From CAYXVF01 sp964468125 (GTDB lineage: Bacteria > Myxococcota > XYA12-FULL-58-9 > CAYXVF01): a stretch of DNA of 6,033 nucleotides. Made by a program: the position numbers and the translations under genes. The DNA lies in NCBI GenBank assembly GCA_964468125.1, contig CAYXVF010000191.1, forward strand, positions 1-6,033, read 5' to 3'. The notes under the pieces are model-generated. The model did no database searches. It was not told where the DNA came from and worked only from the letters and a program-made list of their open reading frames with translations. Positions 1-5,603 of this stretch are shown here, one piece after another (positions within the stretch are counted from its first letter, which is position 1; every line of letters starts with the position of its first letter).

Positions 1-119
1 AGCTGACCCGAGACCTCGAGTCGTGATCCTCCGCGCCACCTGGGCGTCGTGCAGTCGCAATCGCGCCCGGTCTGCGTCCTGACCAGCGGTGAAATTGCCG
101 CCCGACTGCTGTTGCAGTG

Positions 120-242
120 ATGATGTTCACGACGTTGGGCTCGGCCGTTGGGATCGGGCTCTATAGCTACTATTGGACCCGCAAGGACATCGAGAAGGAT
201 GTCGACAGCAAAATGCGCGCGCTCGACGCTTGGTTTGACTGA
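120..242 (+). CDS. Hypothetical small membrane protein (40 aa), or C-terminal remnant of a membrane protein
   Basis: I do not recognise this protein. The frame opens with two consecutive ATG codons and encodes a hydrophobic N-terminal half (about residues 2-20, Gly/Ala/Leu/Tyr-rich, able to span a membrane once). A charged, probably helical tail follows, with the pattern TRKDIEKDVDSKMRALDAWF. The first ATG overlaps a TGA of another frame (118-120), and there is no clear Shine-Dalgarno sequence before it. The hydrophobic run continues upstream without a stop back to position 93, so this could also be the last segment of a longer membrane protein broken by a frameshift. In favour of a real gene end, a strong hairpin starts 6 bases after the stop. 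Bases 1-119 hold no frame I can assign; a minus-strand frame is open from 126 to the edge but matches nothing I know. Confidence 0.35.
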   Translation: MMFTTLGSAVGIGLYSYYWTRKDIEKDVDSKMRALDAWFD

Positions 243-248
243 GCGGCA

Positions 249-278
249 GTGGACCCGCGAATGCGACCGCGGGTCCGC
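249..278. terminator. GC-rich hairpin between the small ORF and the clpB remnant
   Basis: A perfect 9-bp inverted repeat, GGACCCGCG (251-259) and CGCGGGTCC (268-276), encloses an 8-base loop. It extends outward by a possible G-U pair and a G-C pair (249-278). It begins 6 bases after the stop of the 40-aa ORF. There is no T-run on the plus side, so it is not a classical intrinsic terminator; it may act with Rho or as an RNA-stabilising stem. It also lies downstream of the minus-strand clpB remnant and could once have served that gene. Confidence 0.45.
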
Positions 279-295
279 GAGCCTGCTCGTATACG

Positions 296-555
296 TCAAT
301 GGACGGTGCGCTGACCGCCCTCGACGTAGCCCACGTAGCCCGGGGGCGCTCCGATCAACCGACTGACGGCGTGCTTCTCCATATACTCCGACATGTCGAT
401 GCGGATCATCGCCTGCTCGTCGTCGAACAAGTACTTGGCGAGCGCGCGAGCGGTTTCGGTCTTGCCTACTCCGGTGGGGCCCATGAACAGAAGGTGCCCA
501 CCGGGCGATTCGGATCGGGCAAGCCCGCGCGTGGAGCAGGCCATTTGGCCGCGAC
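296..555 (-). pseudogene. clpB: Broken fragment of ClpB disaggregase (second AAA+ domain, Walker A region)
   Basis: ClpB is a hexameric cytosolic AAA+ chaperone of about 860 residues that pulls proteins out of aggregates with DnaK. Only about 86 codons are left here. Reading the minus strand, the frame over 490-555 contains RAGLPDPNRPVGTF, the usual lead-in to the ClpB second nucleotide-binding domain. The rest lies in another frame: Walker A GPTGVGKT (458-481), then FDDEQAM, IRIDMSEYMEKH and GAPPGYVGY. A single missing base near 489-490 separates the two parts: TTC-TGTTC-ATG where TTC-CTG-TTC-ATG would give the family's F-L-F-M. After GGQ the sequence departs from the family and reaches a stop at 296-298. 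Walker B, arginine fingers and everything N-terminal are absent. Upstream of RAGL only a weak trace (V-A-A then unrelated residues) remains. RAGL-DPNRP favours ClpB over ClpA or ClpC. It cannot make a working protein. Confidence 0.85.
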
Positions 556-678
556 CGAATCGAACGCCGGCGCAGCCAAAGCTGGCTTCACGCCCTCAAA
601 GACGGCCGTTGGCTCGACGCGCTCGGCTGACCCGCAGGCCCGAGCCCCCTAAATCGTCCCTCCCGGCCTGGCGAGACT

Positions 679-765
679 TTCGCATCCCGATCGACAGCAG
701 TTCGCACTTTCGTTCGCAAAAACATTGCTCGGCGTTCGCAAGAACGATAACGAGAATTATTCGCA
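679..765. repeat. Five copies of TTCGCA upstream of the receptor gene, one inside a 14-bp palindrome
   Basis: TTCGCA occurs at 679, 701, 713, 735 and 760, so consecutive starts are 22, 12, 22 and 25 bp apart, roughly one or two helical turns. Two copies lie in a longer direct repeat, CGTTCGCAA (711-719 and 733-741). The second forms the perfect palindrome CGTTC-GCAA-GAACG (733-746), which in RNA would be a short stem capped by a GNRA-type loop. The palindrome abuts the Fur-like site. The block could be an array for a second regulator or simply low-complexity chance; the helical spacing is the main argument for a function. Confidence 0.35.
746..764. promoter_or_regulatory. Putative Fur box controlling the iron-uptake operon
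   Basis: The 19 bases GATAACGAGAATTATTCGC match the classical Fur consensus (GATAATGATAATCATTATC) at 14 positions by eye. An overlapping 7-1-7 reading (751-765) keeps GA-AAT and ATT--CA, about 10 of 14. The A+T-rich patch stands out from its GC-rich surroundings and ends 3 bases before the ribosome binding site of the receptor gene, so a bound repressor would cover the promoter or the start of transcription. Fur with Fe(II) normally represses ferric-siderophore receptor genes, which fits the operon. No -35/-10 pair can be fixed with confidence; TTGCTC (725-730) with TAACGA (748-753) at 17-bp spacing is one option. Confidence 0.6.
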
Positions 766-767
766 GC

Positions 768-772
768 AGGAA
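768..772 (+). promoter_or_regulatory. Ribosome binding site that fixes a GTG start at 779
   Basis: AGGAA is followed by a 6-base spacer and GTG at 779-781. This site decides between the GTG and the in-frame TTG at 725, which has no comparable site and lies upstream of the Fur-like operator. Confidence 0.7.
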
Positions 773-778
773 CGCGTC

Positions 779-2974
779 GTGTTTTCAAAGCCACAATTCG
801 CGACCGCCAGGACAGGAAGGCAGACGACATACGGCGTGGCCGTTGCGGTCGCGCTGCTGGCGCTGCCGGCTCGGGCCGAGGAGCCAGGAAATTTTGGGCC
901 TTCGGGGGCCGAGCGCGAGGCCCCGGCCGACGACGGGGGGGAGATCGAGGTGATGCGCATCCAGGGCGCTTCGATCGGCGATCGCCTGGAGGACTCGGAC
1001 CGGGCGGTCACCGTGATCTCGACCTACGAAGACCAGAAAAGAGCCGCCGACCTGGGCGAGGTCTTGGCTCGCACCCAGGGAGTCGGCGTCCGTCGCTCTG
1101 GGGGGCTGGGCTCGGGCGCGCGAATCTCTCTCAACGGCCTGACTGACGACCAAATTCGATTCTTTCTCGACGGCATTCCGCTAGAGCTTGCCGGTTTTCC
1201 CTTCGGCCTCGCGAACGTACCCGTGAATCTGGTCGAGCGAGTCGAGGTCTATCGCGGCGTCGTGCCCGTCCAGTTCGGTGCCGACGCGCTCGGGGGGGCG
1301 ATCAACATGGTCTCGACTTACGTGGACGGGACCACGGCGAGCGCCAGCTACCAGGTCGGCTCCTTTGGCACTCACCGGTTGACCGGCGACGTTCAACTCG
1401 TCGATCCGGACAGTGGCTGGCTCACTCGTGCCACTGCCTTCTTGGACACGGCCGACAACGACTACGCCGTGGATGTAGAAGTGTCGGACGAGAGCGGGGG
1501 GATTGCCCCGGCGACCATCGAGCGATTCAACGACGATTACCGAGCGGCCGGAGCCCAGTTGGAGCTCGGGGTGATGGATCGGGACTGGGCCGAAAAGCTC
1601 ACCCTCAAGGGCTTCTTTGCCGACTTCGACCGAGACATTCAGCACAATGTGGTGATGACCGTGCCCTATGGCGAGGTACGGTCGTTCGAGCGCTCCGCCG
1701 GCGCCACCCTTCGTTACGAGCAGCCGCTGAGCGACCGCATCCGCTTGGACGTGGTCAGCGGCTACAACCGCCAACGCACCCGCTTTCGAGACCGCGGCGA
1801 GTGCGTCTACGACTGGTTCGGCGAGTGCATTCGCACGAGAGCCGAGCCAGGAGAGATCGAGCCTCGGGCTCGAGATCAGGTGCTGTGGGACGACAACGTC
1901 TACGCCCGGGTCAATGCCAACGTCGAGCTCGCCCATCACCACGAGCTCAACCTGTCGCTGTCGCCGACCTACACCGAGCGCACCGGAGACGAACGGCTGC
2001 AGTCCGACCCCGCCGCGCGCGACCCGTTGAGCGCGGATCGGCGGTTGTTTTCTTTCGTGGCCGGTGCCGAATACCGGGCGCGTCTCTTCGATGAGCGTTT
2101 GGCTAACACGTTCTTCGTCAAAGGTTACGTGCAGTCCGCCCGTTCCGAAGAAGTCGCCCCGGGGGGCGCGTTTCTTCGTCTAGACCGAGACACTCAAAGA
2201 CCGGGGTTTGGAAACTCGTTGCGCTATCAGCTCACCGATGAGCTCGCGCTCAAGGCCTCATACGAATGGGCCACGCGGCTGCCCCGGGTGGAGGAAGCGT
2301 TTGGAGACGGGGTGCTGATCCTAGCCAATCTAGGGCTAACGCCGGAAACGAGTCATAACGTGAACCTGGGAGGCAACTACCAGGTTCCAACCGCCCTTGG
2401 CACGTTTACGCTCGATGTCAATGGCTTCTTGCGCGAGTCCGAGGACCTGATCGTTCTGCTCAACACGGACCGCTACTACGTTTTTCAGAATGTCTTCGGA
2501 GCCCGCTCGGTCGGAGTCGAAGGGGCCGCTCAGTGGTCCTCTCCCGGTGATTGGTTGACGGTGGGTGGCAACGGCACCTACCTCGATTTTCGCAACACAT
2601 CGGGGGAAGGCACTTTTGGTGCGTACGAAGGGGACCGGATCCCCAATCGACCGTATTTGTTCGCAAACGGATTCTTGCGCCTCGAAGCGGAGGAGGTGTT
2701 TCGCGCCTGGGACTCCATCGCCTTTGACTGGAACACCCGCTACGTTGGTGAGTTCTTTCGTGGCTGGGAAAGCGTCGGGCTACGCGAGTTCAAGCAAACC
2801 GTGGACGCGCAGCTCTTTCACACGGCCTCGCTGGTCTACAGCGGGTCGTTCGCCGCCTCTCGGGTCTCTTTCGCGGCCGAGGCGCAGAACCTCACGAACG
2901 AACGACTCTTCGATTTTTTTGGCGCGCAACGTCCGGGGCGCGCCCTGTTTCTCAAGACCACGGTCGAGCTATGA
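779..2974 (+). CDS. TonB-dependent outer-membrane receptor, probably for a ferric siderophore
   Basis: This 731-residue protein is a 22-strand outer-membrane gated channel of the TonB-dependent receptor family, which takes up ferric siderophores and similar complexes using energy from TonB-ExbBD. From the GTG at 779 it starts with a clear signal peptide: basic n-region, hydrophobic core VAVAVALLALP, and cleavage after ARA at about residue 33. A TonB-box-like EIEVMRI lies at 55-61. The plug domain follows (about 74-180) with VTVIS, LGEVLARTQGV, ISLNGL, FFLDGIPL, VERVEVYRG, FGADALGGAINMVS. The rest is the barrel, with the usual NLTNERLFDFFGAQRPGR near the C-terminus. There is no N-terminal signalling extension, so it is not a FecA/FpvA-type transducer. 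Cys342 and Cys350 probably form a disulfide in an extracellular loop. The last residue is Leu rather than the usual aromatic. It is the first gene of a three-gene operon; the ligand cannot be read from sequence. Confidence 0.95.
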   Translation: MFSKPQFATARTGRQTTYGVAVAVALLALPARAEEPGNFGPSGAEREAPADDGGEIEVMRIQGASIGDRLEDSDRAVTVISTYEDQKRAADLGEVLARTQGVGVRRSGGLGSGARISLNGLTDDQIRFFLDGIPLELAGFPFGLANVPVNLVERVEVYRGVVPVQFGADALGGAINMVSTYVDGTTASASYQVGSFGTHRLTGDVQLVDPDSGWLTRATAFLDTADNDYAVDVEVSDESGGIAPATIERFNDDYRAAGAQLELGVMDRDWAEKLTLKGFFADFDRDIQHNVVMTVPYGEVRSFERSAGATLRYEQPLSDRIRLDVVSGYNRQRTRFRDRGECVYDWFGECIRTRAEPGEIEPRARDQVLWDDNVYARVNANVELAHHHELNLSLSPTYTERTGDERLQSDPAARDPLSADRRLFSFVAGAEYRARLFDERLANTFFVKGYVQSARSEEVAPGGAFLRLDRDTQRPGFGNSLRYQLTDELALKASYEWATRLPRVEEAFGDGVLILANLGLTPETSHNVNLGGNYQVPTALGTFTLDVNGFLRESEDLIVLLNTDRYYVFQNVFGARSVGVEGAAQWSSPGDWLTVGGNGTYLDFRNTSGEGTFGAYEGDRIPNRPYLFANGFLRLEAEEVFRAWDSIAFDWNTRYVGEFFRGWESVGLREFKQTVDAQLFHTASLVYSGSFAASRVSFAAEAQNLTNERLFDFFGAQRPGRALFLKTTVEL

Positions 2975-2994
2975 CCGGGAAAGGTATGAACATC

Positions 2995-4242
2995 ATGAAA
3001 GTGGGAGTGAAGACTGCTCCGCACGCGCTCCGCGTCAGGACGGCACGCGCGACTTCGTTGACACTGGCCCTGATCGCAGCGTTTGCCTCGAGCGGCTGCG
3101 GCGAGGACGGCCCGGTCGCCGAGGATACGAGCAACACCGCACAAGGGCCGCTCTATGTGATTGGAACCTCGACGTTTGGCCCGGACGGTAGCAATGCGTA
3201 CCTGCGCCTGGTCGATGAGCTCGACCTCGAAGGGGGCGAAGTGAGCCTCGATGAGGCGCGGGAGTTCCCCGGCCTCGCCGACATCGCGACCCACGCCGGC
3301 TCGGTGTTGGTGGCGAGTGGCGACGCGCCGACCATCACCCGGTTTGACGTGAGCGAAACGCGCACCTTGGAAGAGGCGGGTCGGGTGAGCTTTGCGAGCT
3401 ACGGGCTCGCGAGCGCAGCTTTCTGGAACAACCAGTTCGTCTCCGAAGAGCGAGCCTACATGGTGAACGGCTCCGCGGAGATCATCGTGTGGAACCCGAG
3501 CACGATGACGATCGACGGGACCATCGCGCTGCCCACGCCCGCGGCGCGCACCGGGCTCAACTTCGTTCCGGGTCTGTCGGACCGCGCAAGCGTCGTGCAC
3601 GAAGGCAAGTACTACCTGCCGATGTACTGGACCGATGACAGCTACGCGGATCGCTCCGACGATTCGTTGATTGTGGTCGTGGACGTCGCTTCGGGTACCG
3701 TGGAGACGACGATTTCTGCCCCCTGCCCGGGGCTCGACTACGGAACGGTAGACGACCAAGGCATCCTGCATTTCAGCAACTGGACCGGTGGCGCCGGGAC
3801 GTACTACGTGCTCGGTACCGCGCAGAACTGCGTGGCGACCTTGGATCCGAGCACGCAGAACGTGACCACCATGACCTTCGCGTCGATCACCGGAGGCCAC
3901 GAGGGTGCAGCGTTCAAGTACGCCGGCGATGGCAAGTTCGTGCTGTCGGTCTTCGACGAAGTACGGGCGGATGCGGTGAATGCGGACGAGCCCTTTGGGA
4001 TCGTCGGTGGACTCAACTGGCGTTTGTGGATGTACGATCCCTCAACCGACGAGGCTACGCCAGTGAATGGCGTCGATTGGAACAGTGGCGCCATCATTCA
4101 CGCGCCGATCGGCGACCGCGTCTATTCGATGGTGCCGGGGGCCGATTACGCGAGCACCATGGTCTATTCCCTGGGGGACGACGGCAGCGCGGCGGAAGCG
4201 TTCGCCATCACCGGCTGGTCGTTCCGCCTGTTTGAGCTCTGA
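2995..4242 (+). CDS. Secreted lipoprotein, beta-propeller-like, MxcI/XusB-like iron-uptake partner
   Basis: This 415-residue protein begins with a basic n-region (Lys2, Lys6, Arg13, Arg15, Arg18), a hydrophobic stretch (SLTLALIAAFA) and a lipobox-like SSGC with Cys35. Gly-Glu-Asp follows the Cys, so nothing signals retention in the inner membrane. The mature part repeats short units ending in strand-turn-strand motifs such as IIVWNPSTMTIDGTI, LIVVVDVASGTVETTI and LWMYDPSTDEATPV, the pattern of a beta-propeller. Other marks are KYYLPMYWTDDSY (205-217), GGHEGAAFKYAGDGKFV (from 300) and a possible Cys244-Cys279 disulfide. Its place between a TonB receptor and a PepSY protein is that of the Bacteroides lipoprotein XusB (DUF4374) and, from memory, of MxcI-type proteins of myxochelin loci. 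A ligand-capture role is therefore inferred. GGGAAAGG (2977-2984) supports ATG 2995 or ATG 2986 (three residues longer). ATG 2971 would overlap the receptor stop (ATGA) and is less likely. Confidence 0.85.
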   Translation: MKVGVKTAPHALRVRTARATSLTLALIAAFASSGCGEDGPVAEDTSNTAQGPLYVIGTSTFGPDGSNAYLRLVDELDLEGGEVSLDEAREFPGLADIATHAGSVLVASGDAPTITRFDVSETRTLEEAGRVSFASYGLASAAFWNNQFVSEERAYMVNGSAEIIVWNPSTMTIDGTIALPTPAARTGLNFVPGLSDRASVVHEGKYYLPMYWTDDSYADRSDDSLIVVVDVASGTVETTISAPCPGLDYGTVDDQGILHFSNWTGGAGTYYVLGTAQNCVATLDPSTQNVTTMTFASITGGHEGAAFKYAGDGKFVLSVFDEVRADAVNADEPFGIVGGLNWRLWMYDPSTDEATPVNGVDWNSGAIIHAPIGDRVYSMVPGADYASTMVYSLGDDGSAAEAFAITGWSFRLFEL

Positions 4243-4253
4243 GGCGTCGAGTC

Positions 4254-5501
4254 GTGTCGTCGCATGACAAAGATACCCCGCGTCGCTTGCGGCGCGGGGC
4301 GCTGCTCTTGCACCGCTACGTGGGGCTGTCTCTCGTGCTGTTCTTGGTGGTCGCCGGGCTCACCGGCAGCCTCCTCGCCTTCAACGAGTCCCTCGACGCG
4401 GTGATCAATCCCGAGCTGTTCTATTCCGAGCCTTCCGGCGCGTTTCTCGACCCTTTTGAGGTCGCCGAACGCGTCGATGAAACGAGCCCGGTCGACTACC
4501 GGATCGTTCATTTTGCGCCGGAAGAGAATCGCGCTCTGGTGAGCTGGGTCGAAGAAGCGCCCGGGGTATGGCGGCAGTGGTTCGTGAATCCCTACCGCGG
4601 CGAAGTGCAGGGTTCGAGGACCTGGGGAGACATCGGCGAGGGCACGAAGAACCTGATGCCGTTCATCTATCGTCTACATTTCAGTTTGGGACTGGGGACA
4701 GTCGGCACGGTGATCTTCGGAATCGCAGCGCTTCTGTGGACGCTCGATTGCTTCGTCTCGATCTACCTCACGCTCCCTACTCCCAAACGATCGGCCGGGG
4801 GCAAACGCTGGATTTCGCGGTGGGGGAGCGCGTGGCGGTTTCGGGCCAACAACATCTTTGGCTTTGTGTTCAATGGACATCGCGCCGGTGGGCTTTGGAT
4901 CTGGGGCGTCCTGCTGGTCTTTGCTTGGTCGGCGGTGGGTTTGAATCTCCCGGAGGTGCAGCGCGCAGTGACGGCCACGGTCGTGTCGACCGAAGTGATC
5001 GGGCACGAGGCGCTTCCTCAGCTCTCGCCTCCGTTTCCCGAACCCGCCCTGTCGCTACGCGAGGCTCACGCCCGCGGCCGCGAGGCAATGGCGGAAGCGG
5101 CGCGGGAACGCAGGTTCGAGGTGGAGGGCGAGCGCATGCTCTATTACGCGGAGGACCACGGGGTTTATGGCTACGTGGTGGAGAGCAGCCTCGACATCTC
5201 CGAGTTTCCTTGGACCGAGGTCTACATCGATGGTCAATCCGGCGAAACGGTGGGCTTCTACGCCCCGACGGGGATTGCGGCCGGGAATACGCTCATCGCG
5301 TGGCTCAACGCGCTTCACACCGCGTCGGTCTTTGGGCCGCCCTACCGGGTCTTCGTGATGCTGCTCGGCTTGGCGGTCAGTTTCCTGAGTGTCACCGGAG
5401 TGTGGATCTGGTGGAAGAAGCGAGCCAAACGGCGCCGCTCGGCGGTCAAGGCGACAGAACCGACGCCCACGGCCGAGCTTGCGCCACAAACGGTGACGTG
5501 A
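4254..5501 (+). CDS. PepSY-family inner-membrane protein, probable siderophore-iron reductase
   Basis: This 415-residue protein has the four-helix PepSY-associated TM architecture. Helix 1 (about 22-43) follows LLLHRYVGL and contains AGLTGSLLAF-NE-LD. Helix 2 (about 145-171) follows YRLHFSLGLG and ends in D-----IYLTLP. Helix 3 (about 211-232) follows FNGHRAGGLWIW. Helix 4 (about 363-387) follows LNALHTASVFG and ends in a basic cluster. His20, His142, His209 and His355 each sit at a membrane edge, as in relatives proposed to bind heme or move electrons. A periplasmic PepSY-like part (about 265-335) includes VYIDGQSGETVGF. FoxB and FpvG reduce ferric siderophores and XusC is the PepSY member of the Xus system, so reduction of imported ferric complex is the likely role; the substrate is unknown. 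It starts with GTG 11 bases after the preceding gene; GAGG (4241-4244), overlapping that gene's stop, is the ribosome site. A Thr/Pro-rich tail ends the protein. Confidence 0.92.
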   Translation: MSSHDKDTPRRLRRGALLLHRYVGLSLVLFLVVAGLTGSLLAFNESLDAVINPELFYSEPSGAFLDPFEVAERVDETSPVDYRIVHFAPEENRALVSWVEEAPGVWRQWFVNPYRGEVQGSRTWGDIGEGTKNLMPFIYRLHFSLGLGTVGTVIFGIAALLWTLDCFVSIYLTLPTPKRSAGGKRWISRWGSAWRFRANNIFGFVFNGHRAGGLWIWGVLLVFAWSAVGLNLPEVQRAVTATVVSTEVIGHEALPQLSPPFPEPALSLREAHARGREAMAEAARERRFEVEGERMLYYAEDHGVYGYVVESSLDISEFPWTEVYIDGQSGETVGFYAPTGIAAGNTLIAWLNALHTASVFGPPYRVFVMLLGLAVSFLSVTGVWIWWKKRAKRRRSAVKATEPTPTAELAPQTVT

Positions 5502-5517
5502 CCGCGCTCGTGAACGA

Positions 5518-5579
5518 CTCGGCCGGGCGCTTTCGTCCGTCCGGCCGAGCTGGGCTCACCGGTCAGTGAGCCGGGCTTT
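5518..5579 (+). terminator. Tandem hairpins ending the iron-uptake operon
   Basis: Two stems lie directly after the stop of the PepSY gene. The first is CTCGGCCGG (5518-5526) pairing with CCGGCCGAG (5541-5549), extended inward by a G-U and two G-C pairs to 12 bp with an 8-base loop. The second is GGCTCAC (5553-5559) pairing with GTGAGCC (5566-5572) around a 6-base loop, followed by GGGCTTT. Only three T residues follow, so intrinsic termination may be weak, but two stacked GC stems in the gap between operon and next gene fit an end of transcription. The first stem is symmetrical enough to work in both directions. Confidence 0.55.
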
Positions 5580-5603
5580 CGGAGCGACTGAAGCCGCTCG
5601 GAA

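Noticed and set aside
1..126. Minus-strand frame open to the left edge
   Set aside because: It is about 42 codons, unrecognised, without a start signal, and overlaps the plus-strand small ORF region; chance openness in GC-rich DNA is likely.
733..746. GTTC-N4-GAAC palindrome read as a LexA/SOS box
   Set aside because: The Gram-positive SOS box has GAAC-N4-GTTC, the opposite order, and alphaproteobacterial boxes are direct GTTC repeats; the gene context is iron uptake, not DNA repair.
725..778. TTG start that would add 18 residues to the TonB receptor
   Set aside because: It has no ribosome site, lies upstream of the Fur-like operator, and the added residues would precede an otherwise typical signal peptide.
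1181..1942. Minus-strand open frame of 253 codons
   Set aside because: It is antisense to the receptor plug and barrel, which are strongly supported, and no motif is seen.
2836..3900. Long minus-strand open frame of 354 codons
   Set aside because: It lies antisense to the lipoprotein gene and the end of the receptor, has a composition typical of a GC-rich shadow frame and no recognisable domain.
5470..5551. Direct repeat CGGCCGAGCT at 5470-5479 and 5542-5551
   Set aside because: Ten bases of very GC-rich sequence; one copy is explained by the PepSY coding tail and the other by the terminator stem, so no element is implied.
4568..5569. Plus-strand open frame of 333 codons inside the PepSY gene
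   Set aside because: It is out of frame with a clear four-helix PepSY protein, is Arg/Gly-rich, and has no domain.
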